Notes: generated by a model from the sequence alone, not told the origin. A stretch of 64,000 nt of DNA from CAIXSE01 sp040769125 (GCA_040769125.1 JAXGLO010000001.1:1240001-1304000); one strand, 5' to 3'. Shown: positions 1 to 9,646, counted from the first letter of the stretch. Numbers and translations: made by a program.

Positions 1-37
1 CCCGACAGCTCGCCTCCGTAGACGGCTGAGACGTACC

Positions 38-436
38 GTGGCCGAGACGATCCTCCTCGAGGTGCCGGCGACGTCGGCTGCTCTCTCGACGGTGCGCATC
101 GTGCTCGGCGGCCTCGGAGCGCGGCTTGACCTCTCTCTCGAGGAGCTCGAGGATCTGTATCTCGCGACTGAGGAGCTCCTTCGAGCTGCGCTGGCAGCTG
201 AGCCGCTGGAGCGTCTTTCGGTCGAGGTGGTTTTCGAGGATCGACAGCTCCGCATCATCGCAGGCCGTTTCAGCTCAGCGGAGCTGCGTAAGGATCTCGA
301 CGCCGAGAAGGCCCAGGAGCTTTGTCTCGGCCTTTGCCGGCTGCTTCGCATGACCGTTGACGGCGTCGAGCTGCTGGAGGCAGGCGGGGCGTACTCGGTG
401 GCTCTCGTCAAGCGGCGCCGCGAAGGAGCGGCATGA
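38..436 (+). CDS. RsbW-like anti-sigma factor (degenerate HATPase fold)
   Basis: A 132-aa protein starting at GTG and overlapping the next gene, a SigB/SigF-type sigma factor, by four bases (ATGA). This is the usual position of an RsbW/SpoIIAB anti-sigma kinase. The layout suits a small HATPase_c_2-like fold, with an acidic helix EELEDLYLATEELLRAALA at about residues 35-53 where RsbW carries its N-box. The N-box asparagine is absent and I see no DxGxG box later, so ATP binding may be lost. Its likely role, inferred mainly from position, is to hold the downstream sigma factor inactive. It could instead be another small sigma-operon regulator. The 37 bases before it may hold the end of an upstream gene, but the frame cannot be fixed. 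Confidence 0.5.
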   Translation: MAETILLEVPATSAALSTVRIVLGGLGARLDLSLEELEDLYLATEELLRAALAAEPLERLSVEVVFEDRQLRIIAGRFSSAELRKDLDAEKAQELCLGLCRLLRMTVDGVELLEAGGAYSVALVKRRREGAA

Positions 437-1356
437 GCCGTCGCGACGATCATCGTGCCGCCGACCCGCTCGATCTGGGCGCGCCGCCTGGCGAAGAAAT
501 GGCAAGGGATGACGATGAGCGGCTGCCGCCGGCGCACGAGCTTGCATCCGCTCTCGAGGGTCGCGGGCGCGCCGAGTCCGACAAGCTCGACCAGCATCTG
601 CTGCGGAGGTACCATCTGCACGGCGACCGCGGTGCCCGGCAGGAGCTGATTACGATGTACCTGCCGCTGGTGAGGTCCCTGGCGCGCCGGTACGCGTCTC
701 GTGGCGAGCACTTCGACGATCTCGTGCAGGTCGGAGCGATTGGCCTCATCAAGGCCATCGACCGCTTCGACCTCAGCCGTGGCGTCGAGCTCACGACGTA
801 CGCCACGCCCAACATCGCCGGAGAGATCAAGCGCTACTTCCGCGACAAGGGCTGGTCGGTGCGCGTCCCCCGCGGGCTGCAGGAGCTCAACATTCGGCTC
901 AACAAGGTGATAGACGAGCTGGTCCCCAAGCTGCAACGCTCACCGACGATCAACGAGCTGGCGGAGGCGACCAGCGCTACACCCGAGGAGGTACTGGAGG
1001 CCCTCGAGACGAGCCAGGCCTACAACTCGGTATCCCTCCAGGCGTCGCCCAACGGCGAGAGCCGCGACGAGGACGGCGGACTCATCGACTGCCTCGGCGT
1101 CGAAGAAACCGCCTACGACACCATGGAAGACCGCACTGCGCTCGCGCCGGGGTTCGCCAAGCTCGACAAGCGCGAGCGCCTCATCCTCCACCTGAGGTTC
1201 TTCGAGGGGCTCACGCAATCGCAGATCGCTGAGCGTGTGGGTATCTCGCAGATGCACGTTTCGCGACTCATCAGGCGCTCGCTCGACAGGTTGCGTCTGG
1301 AGATCGGCGAGCTCGATCATCCAGCCGCGGCGCACTCGGAGGGCGATGAGCAATGA
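433..1356 (+). CDS. SigB/SigF-type RNA polymerase sigma factor
   Basis: A 307-aa sigma-70 family protein of the SigB/SigF/SigG group. Region 2 is clear at about residues 75-140 (DDLVQVGAIGLIKAIDRFD, then TTYATPNIAGEIKRYFRDKG). Region 3 follows (RSPTINELAEATSATPEEV), and region 4 with its helix-turn-helix lies near residues 250-290 (LTQSQIAERVGISQMHVSR). The first 45 residues are charged and not conserved. It should direct core polymerase to a stress or developmental regulon. It is translationally coupled to the upstream anti-sigma-like gene and is followed closely by alaS. A second sigma factor of the same broad class lies at 10936-11691, so this lineage uses several. Confidence 0.9.
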   Translation: MSRRDDHRAADPLDLGAPPGEEMARDDDERLPPAHELASALEGRGRAESDKLDQHLLRRYHLHGDRGARQELITMYLPLVRSLARRYASRGEHFDDLVQVGAIGLIKAIDRFDLSRGVELTTYATPNIAGEIKRYFRDKGWSVRVPRGLQELNIRLNKVIDELVPKLQRSPTINELAEATSATPEEVLEALETSQAYNSVSLQASPNGESRDEDGGLIDCLGVEETAYDTMEDRTALAPGFAKLDKRERLILHLRFFEGLTQSQIAERVGISQMHVSRLIRRSLDRLRLEIGELDHPAAAHSEGDEQ

Positions 1357-1387
1357 CCATGCAATTCCGACACCACGTGAGGTGCCT

Positions 1388-4015
1388 GTGAACGCTGCTC
1401 AGCTCCGTACCATGTTCATCGACTTCTTCGTCGAGCACGGCCATCTGGCGGGCGAACCCGCCAGCCTGGTGCCCGCCGGCGATCCGAGCGTGCTGTTCAC
1501 ATCCGCCGGGATGCAGCAGTACAAGCCGTACTATCTCGGCGTCGACACACCTCCGGCAAAGCGTATCGCGACGTGTCAGCGTTGCTTCCGCACGAACGAC
1601 ATCGAGAACGTGGGGAAGACCGCCCGTCATCTCACCTTATTCGAGATGCTCGGCAACTTCTCGTTCGGTGACTACACCAAGGGCGAGGCGATCGCCTGGG
1701 CTCTCGAGCTCTCCGATCGCCTGGGCATCGACCGCAGCAAGATGTGGTTCAGCGTCTTCGGCGGCGACGGCGTCGTGCCGGCCGACGAGGAGGCCGTGGA
1801 CATCTGGCGGTCGCACGGTTTCGCCGACGAGCGCATCATCCGCTTGAGCCGCAAGGACAACTTCTGGGGGCCCGCAGGGCCCACTGGACCGTGCGGGCCG
1901 TGCTCCGAGATCTACTACGATTTCGGACCCGAAGCCGGCTGCGGCGACCCTGAGTGTGCGCCCGGCTGCGATTGCGATCGCTTTCTCGAGTACTGGAACC
2001 TCGTGTTCGTGCAATACGAGATGGACGAGAACGGGGAGCTCACGTCCCTGCCCAGGCCCAGCATCGACACCGGCATGGGCATCGAGCGCCTGGCCGTGCT
2101 CACGCAGGGAGTGAGCAACATCTTCGAGACCGATCTCTTCAAGCCACTGATCCTCAAGGGCGCGGAGCTGGCCGGCGTCGAGCCTGCGGCCTCGCCGGCC
2201 GTCGTCCGCGCCCTGCGCACGATCGCCGATCACGCAAGGGGCGCCGCCTTCCTGGTCATGGACGGCGTCCTGCCGGGCAACGACGGCCGCGACTATGTGC
2301 TGCGCCGCATCATCCGGCGCGCCGTGCAGCAGGGCGTCGCGATCGGCATCGAGGAGCCGTTTCTCGCCACGCTGGCGGTGACGGTGACCGAGATGATGCG
2401 GAGCGCGTACCCGAAGCTCGAGACCGCGCGCGCCGATATCGAGCGTATCATCGGCGAAGAAGAGGATCGCTTCCGTCGCACGCTACAGCAGGGGATGGGC
2501 ATCCTGGAGGAGGCGTTGCGCCGGGCACGGAGTGCCGCCAGCGACCTGCCGGCCGAGGTGGCGTTTGAGCTGCACGACACCTATGGCTTCCCCTTCGACC
2601 TCACCCGTGAGATCGCAGCGGAGCGCGATATGCGCGTCGATGAGGAGCGGTTCTGGTGCCTCATGGACGAGCAGCGGCAGCGCGCCCGTGCCGCCCAGAA
2701 AGCCGGGGCGTTCGACGCGGGCCCCGGCGAGATCGACGAGTTTCAGCGCCACAACGCCAGCCTGCCGGTGACCTTCGTCGGCTACGAGAAGCTCGAGGTC
2801 TTCACCGTGATCCGCGCCTGCGGGCAGCTCAGCGACGGCAGCGTCGCGGTCAAGCTCGCCGAGTCGCCGTTCTACGCGGAGGGCGGAGGGCAGGTGGCCG
2901 ACACAGGCTGGATCCACACGGAGTCCGGCAAGCTCGAAGTCGACGACGTAGTCAAGTTCGAGAACGACCAGGTCGTAGTGGCCAGGCTGGTCGAGGGCAC
3001 TGTGGCGGGGGGAGAGCGCGCCAAGGCCATGGTCAACAGCGTGCGGCGCCATCAGATCGCCTGCAACCACACGGCGACGCATATCCTGCACAACGCGCTG
3101 CGCCTCGTCTTCGGGGAGAACGTCCGGCAGGCCGGCTCGATGGTGCGGCCCGAACGGCTCCGCTTCGACTTCAGCGCGCGCCGCGCTCCCACGGCCGGCG
3201 AGTTGCGCCAGATCGAGGATCTCGTCAATCGCCGGCTCGTGGAGAACCACCCTGTGCGCGCGTTCGTGACGACCAAGGACTACGCCGTCGAGCTGGGAGC
3301 CATGGCGTTCTTCGAGGAGAAGTACGGCGAGTACGTGCGCGTCCTCGAGATCGGCGACTTCAGCCGCGAGCTCTGCGGCGGTACGCACGTCTCCTCGTCC
3401 TCGCAGATCGGCGTGTTCAAGATCACGTCAAGCCAGTCGGTCGGAGCCAACACGCGGCGCATCGAGGCGCTCACGTCGGCGGCGGCGATCGAGCACTTCC
3501 GCGGGCTCGAGGCGGCGTGGGGCGATCTTGCCGCCGGCCTCGGCGTCAAGCCCGATCGTCTTCCGGCGACCGTGGACAAGCTCGTCGCCCAGGTCGAGGA
3601 GCTTAAGGAGAAACTCGAGGCGGCGGAGAAAGCCGACCGTCGTGACGCCGTCGGCGAGCTACTCGGCGTCGCCTTCGATATCGGCGGCGTCGCGGTCATG
3701 GCCGCGTCGCCGCTGGCGGACACACCCGACGATCTCCTCAAGCTCGCCGACGCGGTCCGCGCCAAGAGGCCCGAGTCGGTGCTTCTGCTCCTCTCCGAGG
3801 TCAATGGCCGGGTGGCGGCCGTGGTGACCGCCACCGACGCCGCCGTCGGCCGTGGGCTCCACGCCCAGACCATCCTCCGGGCGATGATGCCCGCCGTGGA
3901 CGGCAAGGGGGGCGGCAAGCCCACCCTCGCCCGTGGCGGCGGGTCCAAGGTTGCAGGGATACGGACAGCGCTTGAGGCGGGGATCGCCGCGGTCCGTGAG
4001 GTACTCGAGGCTTGA
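1388..4015 (+). CDS. alaS: Alanyl-tRNA synthetase
   Basis: Cytosolic enzyme that charges tRNA-Ala and edits Ser/Gly mischarging. The 875-aa length from the GTG at 1388 is typical. The class II core opens with LRTMFIDFFVEHGH, and the motif FEMLGNFSFGDY follows. The editing domain has the metal-binding pair HTATH (about residue 561) and CGGTH (about residue 663). A Gly-rich DHHA1 segment (GKGGGKPTLARGGG) closes the C-terminus. GTG 1388 has GAGGTG just upstream and gives the family-typical N-terminus. ATG 1346, overlapping the sigma gene, would add 14 residues and cannot be excluded. The stop abuts the ruvX start. Confidence 0.97.
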   Translation: MNAAQLRTMFIDFFVEHGHLAGEPASLVPAGDPSVLFTSAGMQQYKPYYLGVDTPPAKRIATCQRCFRTNDIENVGKTARHLTLFEMLGNFSFGDYTKGEAIAWALELSDRLGIDRSKMWFSVFGGDGVVPADEEAVDIWRSHGFADERIIRLSRKDNFWGPAGPTGPCGPCSEIYYDFGPEAGCGDPECAPGCDCDRFLEYWNLVFVQYEMDENGELTSLPRPSIDTGMGIERLAVLTQGVSNIFETDLFKPLILKGAELAGVEPAASPAVVRALRTIADHARGAAFLVMDGVLPGNDGRDYVLRRIIRRAVQQGVAIGIEEPFLATLAVTVTEMMRSAYPKLETARADIERIIGEEEDRFRRTLQQGMGILEEALRRARSAASDLPAEVAFELHDTYGFPFDLTREIAAERDMRVDEERFWCLMDEQRQRARAAQKAGAFDAGPGEIDEFQRHNASLPVTFVGYEKLEVFTVIRACGQLSDGSVAVKLAESPFYAEGGGQVADTGWIHTESGKLEVDDVVKFENDQVVVARLVEGTVAGGERAKAMVNSVRRHQIACNHTATHILHNALRLVFGENVRQAGSMVRPERLRFDFSARRAPTAGELRQIEDLVNRRLVENHPVRAFVTTKDYAVELGAMAFFEEKYGEYVRVLEIGDFSRELCGGTHVSSSSQIGVFKITSSQSVGANTRRIEALTSAAAIEHFRGLEAAWGDLAAGLGVKPDRLPATVDKLVAQVEELKEKLEAAEKADRRDAVGELLGVAFDIGGVAVMAASPLADTPDDLLKLADAVRAKRPESVLLLLSEVNGRVAAVVTATDAAVGRGLHAQTILRAMMPAVDGKGGGKPTLARGGGSKVAGIRTALEAGIAAVREVLEA

Positions 4016-4411
4016 GTGCGCGTTCTCGCCCTCGACCACGGGACCGTGCGTACGGGCGTCGCCGTCTCCGACGAGACGGGCACGCTGGCGCGGCCGCTCA
4101 CCGTGCTGGAGAAGGTCGACGGCGAGGCCGGGTTTGCGGCGCTGCTTGCGCTCGTCGGGGAGCGTCATCCCGACCGCATCATCGTCGGCCTGCCGGTCTC
4201 GCTCGACGGCCGTGAGCACGGTCAGGCAGGCAGAGTCCGCGCGTTCGCGAAGCGGCTCGGGGAGGCCGTGCGCATCCCGGTCGAGCTCGTCGATGAGCGG
4301 TTCACGACCAGGCTCGCCGATCGGCGCGGCGGCAAAGCGGCACGCGATGCGCGCGCCGCGGCCACACTGCTCGAGGACTACCTGAGGAGCCACGATGCGC
4401 GCGGCGCCTGA
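4016..4411 (+). CDS. ruvX: RuvX/YqgF Holliday-junction resolvase-like nuclease
   Basis: A 131-aa YqgF-family protein with an RNase H-like fold, linked to pre-16S rRNA 5' processing and described as a putative resolvase. The N-terminal motif LALDHGTVRTGVAVSD carries the first catalytic Asp. IIVGLPVSLDG and VDERFTTRLA are the other family signatures. The GTG start directly follows the alaS stop with no gap, and the 3' end overlaps mltG by 17 bases. The alaS-ruvX-mltG-aroE order is a conserved block in many Gram-positive genomes. Confidence 0.93.
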   Translation: MRVLALDHGTVRTGVAVSDETGTLARPLTVLEKVDGEAGFAALLALVGERHPDRIIVGLPVSLDGREHGQAGRVRAFAKRLGEAVRIPVELVDERFTTRLADRRGGKAARDARAAATLLEDYLRSHDARGA

Positions 4412-5468
4412 GCGGCCGACTACCCGGAGCGATTCGGCGCGCCGCCGGAGGCGTCTCCGGCTCGTGTGGCTGGTCGTCGTAGTGTCCCTTGTGGCGCTCC
4501 TCGCCGGCCTCGGCGTGGGCTACGCGCGAAGCTACTTATCGCCCGGCGCCATAGGGCCGCTGGTCGGCGTCACCATCCCCGAGGGCGCTACGCTCAGTGA
4601 GATCGGTTTGCTGCTGGAGGAGAAGGGAGTGGTCAAGCACGCCTTCCGGTTCGTGGCCAGCGTCGAGCGCGACGGCCTCAGCACCGACCTCAAGGCGGGT
4701 GCGTACAAGCTGCACGTCAACGAGCCATACGAGCGCCTGGTTGCGGCGCTCCAGGAGGGCGCGCACGCCGCGGAGGCCAAAGTCACCATCCCTGAAGGAT
4801 CGACGATCGCGCAGATCGCGCCACGGGTGGAGGCTGCTTCGGAGCGCATCACAGCGAAGGGGTACGTTGCGGCCGCGCGCAACGATCCGCCGCCCTTCAG
4901 TCTCGAGGGGTACAAGGGGGGGAGATCTCTCGAGGGGATGCTGTTTCCGGCCACGTATGCACTGCCGAAGTCGCTCACCGCGCGGGCTCTCGTCGAGCAG
5001 CAGCTCGCCTCCTTCACGAAAGCGTTCGACGGCATCGATCTGAGTCGGGCCGAACGTGCCAACCTCACGCCCTACGACGTCGTGATCATCGCCTCCATGG
5101 TCGAGCGCGAGGTGAAGGTGCCGGCGGAGCGCCCCCTCGTGGCCGCGGTGATCTGGAACCGCCTGCGCGACGACATGCGGCTGCAGGTCGACGCCACGAT
5201 CCAGTACGCCTTCGGCGAGACCAAGCCCGAGCTCACCTACAACGATCTCAAGGTCGATTCCCCGTACAACACTTATCTGCACGACGGCCTGCCGCCGACG
5301 CCCATCGCCAACCCGGGCCTGGCGGCGCTCGAGGCCGCCGCGGTGCCAGCCGACGTCAACTACCTCTATTACGTCGCGCGCAACGACGGCTCAGGCCGCC
5401 ACTACTTCTCGGCTTCCTACGAGCAGTTCCTGAGCGACAAGGCGAAGGCCGCCGCCAACGGCAAGTGA
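4395..5468 (+). CDS. mltG: MltG endolytic peptidoglycan transglycosylase
   Basis: A membrane-anchored YceG/MltG family lytic transglycosylase of 357 aa, thought to cleave nascent glycan strands and release them from synthesis. The N-terminus is an arginine-rich cytoplasmic stretch followed by one transmembrane helix at about residues 23-44. A LysM-like segment follows (VTIPEGATLSEIGLLLEEKG), then the catalytic domain with the conserved Glu in IASMVEREV (Glu237 by my count), plus WNRLRDDMRLQVDATIQYA and SPYNTY. It starts inside the end of ruvX. About 140 bases without an obvious gene or terminator separate it from aroE. Confidence 0.94.
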   Translation: MRAAPERPTTRSDSARRRRRLRLVWLVVVVSLVALLAGLGVGYARSYLSPGAIGPLVGVTIPEGATLSEIGLLLEEKGVVKHAFRFVASVERDGLSTDLKAGAYKLHVNEPYERLVAALQEGAHAAEAKVTIPEGSTIAQIAPRVEAASERITAKGYVAAARNDPPPFSLEGYKGGRSLEGMLFPATYALPKSLTARALVEQQLASFTKAFDGIDLSRAERANLTPYDVVIIASMVEREVKVPAERPLVAAVIWNRLRDDMRLQVDATIQYAFGETKPELTYNDLKVDSPYNTYLHDGLPPTPIANPGLAALEAAAVPADVNYLYYVARNDGSGRHYFSASYEQFLSDKAKAAANGK

Positions 5469-5610
5469 GCCGGCGGCAGCAGACAGGAGGCCGGAGCGGC
5501 CGCGCCAAGCTCTGCGGCGACCCACCGGCGCCGTGCAACCGGGAGCGACGTACACTTCCCGGCAGGAGCTGGAACCTCAGCGCCAAATCTTGCAGTGAGC
5601 TGGAGCGAGG

Positions 5611-6492
5611 GTGGCGTCGCACGCCGCCGAAGGGGGCATCCTGATCACAGGCACGACCACGCTCGTGGGCATCATCGGCGACCCCGTTGGGCATTCGCTG
5701 TCCCCTGCTCTCCACAACGCCGCCTTCGCGGCTCTCGGCCTCGATATGGCCTATGTCCCGCTGCCGGTCAAGGCCGCAGATGTCGGTGCGGCCGTTGAGG
5801 GTCTGCGGGCTCTCGGCTTCCGCGGCGCGAGCGTGACCATCCCCCACAAGGGCGCCGTGGTCCCCCACCTCGCGTGGCTGGATGAGGACGCGCGTCTGGT
5901 GGAGGCCGTCAACACGATCGTCGTGGAGGAGCGCGGCCTTCGCGGTTACAACACCGACGTTGAGGGCGTGACGGGCCCGCTGGTCGCAGCGTGCGGAGAC
6001 TCGTTGCGCGGGGCGCCCGGCCTCATCCTGGGCGCCGGCGGCGCGGCGCGGGCGGCGGCGCTCGCGCTGGCCCGGCTCGGTCTCGATTTGACGGTGGCGA
6101 ACCGCACGACTGCCGCTGCGGAGCGCCTCGCGGCGCTCACGACGGCGGCCGTCCCCGGCTCGTCCTGTCGCTGGCTGCCGTTGTCCGAGTTGACGGAACG
6201 GATCGTCAAGTCCCAGCGACTTCTGCTCAACGCCACATCGCTCGGCATGGCCGGCGGCGGTAAAGTCCCCGCCGTCTTCGCCGATAACGTTACGGCGGGA
6301 CAAGTCGTATTCGACGTAGTCTACACTTGTGGCGAGACCCACCTGCTGGCCACAGCGAGAGCCCGAGGGGCAACCGTCATCGACGGGCTCGGGATGCTCG
6401 TGGGGCAGGCGGCGGCGGCGTTTGAGCTGTGGACCGGTCGGCTTGCTCCCCTGGAAGTGATGCGCGATGTCATAGCACGGCGGATGGGATGA
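5611..6492 (+). CDS. aroE: Shikimate dehydrogenase
   Basis: NADPH-dependent enzyme reducing 3-dehydroshikimate to shikimate. The 293-aa protein has the substrate-binding SLSPALHNAAF motif, the catalytic Lys in SVTIPHKGAV and the Asp of GYNTDVEGV. The nucleotide loop is LILGAGGAARAAALALARLG, and the C-terminal motif is NATSLGMAGG. The start is GTG 5611 behind GGAGCGAGG. The rest of the pathway (aroC, aroK, aroB, aroQ) lies 17 kb downstream, beyond the pilus locus. The stop overlaps a possible early ATG of pilB. Confidence 0.95.
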   Translation: MASHAAEGGILITGTTTLVGIIGDPVGHSLSPALHNAAFAALGLDMAYVPLPVKAADVGAAVEGLRALGFRGASVTIPHKGAVVPHLAWLDEDARLVEAVNTIVVEERGLRGYNTDVEGVTGPLVAACGDSLRGAPGLILGAGGAARAAALALARLGLDLTVANRTTAAAERLAALTTAAVPGSSCRWLPLSELTERIVKSQRLLLNATSLGMAGGGKVPAVFADNVTAGQVVFDVVYTCGETHLLATARARGATVIDGLGMLVGQAAAAFELWTGRLAPLEVMRDVIARRMG

Positions 6493-6542
6493 GCGATAGC
6501 GGACACAAGGGAAGAGCGAGCACCCCGGCGCAGGAGGCGAGC

Positions 6543-8525
6543 ATGTGGAAAACCACGCTGACGTCCGGGCCAGACCAGGTCGACGACGACGTGTTGGCGG
6601 GGGCGGAGGCGGAAGACAACGGCATTGATCTGGACGAATTGCCGCTGGCGGAGGACGACGCCGGCGACGTGGCTGTGTCGGCGTCCGTCCTGCCGGGCGT
6701 CGAAAACGTAGAGATCGAGGTGCCCAGCCTGTCGAACGCGCCCTCTGACGCCGACGCCGAGGCCAGCGCGAAGCCCGAGGAGGAGAAACGCTCCGTCACG
6801 ACCGTCGATGTCCTCGATCGCCTGGTTGCGAACGGTCGCAGCTCCAGGCTCCGCCTCGGCGAGCTCCTCAAAGACATGGGGCTCGTCACCGACGAGCAGA
6901 TCGAGGCGGCGCTGGCTCGCCAGAAGGAAACACGCAAGCGCCTTGGCCAGCTGCTCGTCGAAGAAAACATCGTAAACCAGGTGGATCTCAGCAAGGCGCT
7001 GGCCAAGAAGTTCGGGGTCAGCTTCCTCGACCTCAGCGAGGTCACCATCGACGCCGCGGCAGCCGGCTACATGGACGAGAAGCTCGCGCGGCGGTACGCA
7101 GCGGTGCCGGTGCGGTTCCTCGACGACGACAGCCTCGTCGTGGCGATGGTCGATCCGCAGAACCTCCAGGCCATCGAGGACCTGCGAATCATCACCGGCT
7201 TCGACATCCATCCGGCGATCGCCAGCGAAGAAGACGTCTTCACGGCGATCGCCAGAACCTACCGCGACCGGCCCGACGTCGATCAGGCGATGGACGAGCT
7301 CGATCTCGGCGGCGACGAGGCCGAGGTCGCCGACATCTCCGATATCCGCGACGCCACCGAAGAGGCGCCGATCGTCAAGCTGGTCAACTCTGTGATCGCG
7401 GAGGCCGTCAGCGACAACGCCAGCGATATCCACTTCGAGCCGCGGGCCAAGGAGCTCATGGTTCGCTTCCGCATCGACGGCGTGCTGCACGAGTTCATGT
7501 CCATTCCGCGGCGCATGCAGGGCGGCGTCATCAGCCGTCTTAAGATCATGGCCGAGCTGGACATCGCCGAACGTCGCGTGCCCCAGGACGGGCGCATCGG
7601 TCTGGTTGTCGGCGGCAAGCCCATCGACATGCGCGTCGCGACGTTGCCCACTGTGTACGGCGAGAAGATCGTCATGCGCCTTCTCGACAAGTCCAACGTC
7701 ATGCTCCGCCTCGAGGATCTCGGCTTCTCGGAGAAGTCCCTGAAGCGCTTCCAGAGCTCCTTCACCAAGCCGTACGGCGCGATCCTCGTTACCGGGCCCA
7801 CCGGCTCGGGCAAGTCGACCACGCTCTACGCGGCGCTCAACATCCTCAACTCCAGCGAGAAGAACATCATCACGGTAGAGGACCCCGTCGAGTACCGTCT
7901 CAACGGGATCAACCAGGTGCAGGTGAACACCCGCGCCGGCATGACCTTCGCCGCAGCCCTGCGCTCGATCCTGCGCAGCGACCCCGACATCGTGATGATC
8001 GGCGAGATCCGCGACCGCGAGACCGCGCTCATCGCCGTGGAGTCCGCGCTCACCGGGCATCTGGTGCTCAGCACGCTGCACACCAACGACGCGCCGGGGG
8101 CGCTGTCACGCCTCACCGAGATGGGCGTCGAGCCGTTCCTGACGGCCTCGGCCGTCGACTGCGTCCTGGCGCAGCGCCTGGCGCGCCGGCTGTGTACGCA
8201 CTGCAAGGAGCCTTACAGACCCACCCGTGAGATGCTGTGCAAGGCCGGCTTCCCGCCCGAAGTCTGTGAGCGCGACGACGTGATCCTCTACCATGCCAAG
8301 GGCTGCCCCAGATGCAATGGCACCGGCTACAAGGGGCGCCTCGGGCTCTACGAGGTCATGATTGTGAGCGATGCCGTACGGAGGCTCACGGTGGAGCGCA
8401 AGAGCGCCGACGAGATCTCTCGCGTAGCCGTGGCCGAGGGCATGATGCCGCTTCGCGACGACGGCATCGACAAAGTAGTGCAGGGCCTTACCTCCATGGA
8501 GGAGATCGCCCGCGTGGTCATTTGA
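6543..8525 (+). CDS. pilB: Type IV pilus extension ATPase PilB
   Basis: Cytoplasmic hexameric ATPase that powers pilus extension (GspE/PilB family, 660 aa). ATG 6543 is chosen because a perfect AGGAGG lies five bases upstream. An in-frame ATG at 6489 overlapping aroE is the alternative. After an acidic leader of about 90 residues comes the MshEN/GspE N-domain (RLRLGELLKDMGLVTDEQIE). The ATPase core has Walker A GPTGSGKST (residues 418-426), the Asp box and Walker B region (DPDIVMIGEIRD). A zinc tetracysteine site is formed by C551xxC554 and C588xxC591. MshEN domains in some PilB relatives bind c-di-GMP, which is worth testing given the riboswitches downstream. Confidence 0.96.
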   Translation: MWKTTLTSGPDQVDDDVLAGAEAEDNGIDLDELPLAEDDAGDVAVSASVLPGVENVEIEVPSLSNAPSDADAEASAKPEEEKRSVTTVDVLDRLVANGRSSRLRLGELLKDMGLVTDEQIEAALARQKETRKRLGQLLVEENIVNQVDLSKALAKKFGVSFLDLSEVTIDAAAAGYMDEKLARRYAAVPVRFLDDDSLVVAMVDPQNLQAIEDLRIITGFDIHPAIASEEDVFTAIARTYRDRPDVDQAMDELDLGGDEAEVADISDIRDATEEAPIVKLVNSVIAEAVSDNASDIHFEPRAKELMVRFRIDGVLHEFMSIPRRMQGGVISRLKIMAELDIAERRVPQDGRIGLVVGGKPIDMRVATLPTVYGEKIVMRLLDKSNVMLRLEDLGFSEKSLKRFQSSFTKPYGAILVTGPTGSGKSTTLYAALNILNSSEKNIITVEDPVEYRLNGINQVQVNTRAGMTFAAALRSILRSDPDIVMIGEIRDRETALIAVESALTGHLVLSTLHTNDAPGALSRLTEMGVEPFLTASAVDCVLAQRLARRLCTHCKEPYRPTREMLCKAGFPPEVCERDDVILYHAKGCPRCNGTGYKGRLGLYEVMIVSDAVRRLTVERKSADEISRVAVAEGMMPLRDDGIDKVVQGLTSMEEIARVVI

Positions 8526-8557
8526 GACTCGATACCCTCATGACGGGGAGGTGAACA

Positions 8558-9646
8558 ATGGATCTGGTCGACATTCTTCTTGAGGTCATGGAGCGCGACG
8601 CCAGCGACCTCCATCTGACGGTCGGTGCGCCGCCGATCCTGCGCATCAACGGCATCCTCGAACGCCTCGACTACCCGCGCCTCACCGCCAACGACACCCG
8701 CGAGCTCATTTACAGCATCCTCTCGCAGGATCAGCGGCAACGCCTCGAGAACGAGTGGGAGATCGACTTTTCGTACTCAGTACCGGGCAGAGCGCGCTTC
8801 CGCGTCAACGCGTACTTCCAGCGCAACAGCCTGGGGGGGGCCTTCCGACTCATCCCCGTGCACATCAAGCGGCTCGACGAGCTGGCTTTGCCGCGCGCCC
8901 TGCACAACCTCACCCGCAAGCCGCGTGGCTTCGTGGTCGTCACGGGGCCCACGGGCTCGGGCAAGTCGACGACCCTGGCGGCGATGATCGACGAGATCAA
9001 CGAGACCCGCGACGAGCACATCATGACGGTCGAGGATCCAATCGAGTTCCTCCACCGCCACAAGAAGTGCATGGTCAACCAGCGTGAGGTGGGCGCCGAC
9101 ACCAAGAGCTTCAACCGTGCCCTCAAGAGCGTCTTGCGTCAGGATCCCGACATCATCCTCGTCGGCGAGATGCGCGACACCGAGACGATGCAGACGGCCC
9201 TCACCGCCGCCGAGACCGGCCACCTTGTCTTCGCCACGCTGCACACCCAGGACGCGCCGCAGACCATCGACCGCATCATCGACGTCTTCCCGCCGCATCA
9301 GCAGGAGCAGGTGCGCGTGCAGCTCTCCACCACGCTCATGGGCATCTGCACGCAGCAGCTCCTGCCCACCAGGGACGGTCGCGGACGGGTCGTCGCCTGC
9401 GAGCTGCTCATCCCCACACCGGCAGTGCGCAACCTCATTCGCGAGGGCAAGACGCATCAGATCTACTCCAGCATGCAGACCGGCGCCCAGTTCGGCATGA
9501 TCACGATGGACGCCGCGCTGGTCGACCTCGTGCGGCGCGGTGTGGTCTCCCGAGAGCTCGCGAAGACCCGTTCGAGCACTCCCACCGAGTTCGAACGACT
9601 CCTCGGGCAGAACTCCGGCCGGCCGGTGGCCGTCGGCGTCCGCTAG
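8558..9646 (+). CDS. pilT: Type IV pilus retraction ATPase PilT
   Basis: A 362-aa ATPase that powers pilus retraction, hence twitching and DNA uptake. It has the PAS-like N-domain (VMERDASDLHLTVGAPPILR), Walker A GPTGSGKSTT at about residues 130-139, Asp and His boxes (HIMTVEDPIEFLH, TGHLVFATLHT) and Walker B DPDIILVGEMRD. The C-terminal region with AxxNLIREGKTHQIYS-like sequence is typical of PilT and absent from PilB. A strong GGGGAGGTG lies just upstream of the start. It is only 32 bases from pilB and shares its operon. Confidence 0.96.
   Translation: MDLVDILLEVMERDASDLHLTVGAPPILRINGILERLDYPRLTANDTRELIYSILSQDQRQRLENEWEIDFSYSVPGRARFRVNAYFQRNSLGGAFRLIPVHIKRLDELALPRALHNLTRKPRGFVVVTGPTGSGKSTTLAAMIDEINETRDEHIMTVEDPIEFLHRHKKCMVNQREVGADTKSFNRALKSVLRQDPDIILVGEMRDTETMQTALTAAETGHLVFATLHTQDAPQTIDRIIDVFPPHQQEQVRVQLSTTLMGICTQQLLPTRDGRGRVVACELLIPTPAVRNLIREGKTHQIYSSMQTGAQFGMITMDAALVDLVRRGVVSRELAKTRSSTPTEFERLLGQNSGRPVAVGVR

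Noticed and set aside
6321..8081. Long reverse-strand open frame opposite pilB, and similar ones opposite dxs, deoA, ffh and comM
   Set aside because: They are antisense shadows of GC-rich codon use, lack recognisable domains and ribosome binding sites, and lie over well-supported genes.
9580..9600. tRNA-like TTCGAA segment
   Set aside because: It lies in the pilT coding sequence and no cloverleaf can be drawn. No tRNA was found elsewhere in the window.
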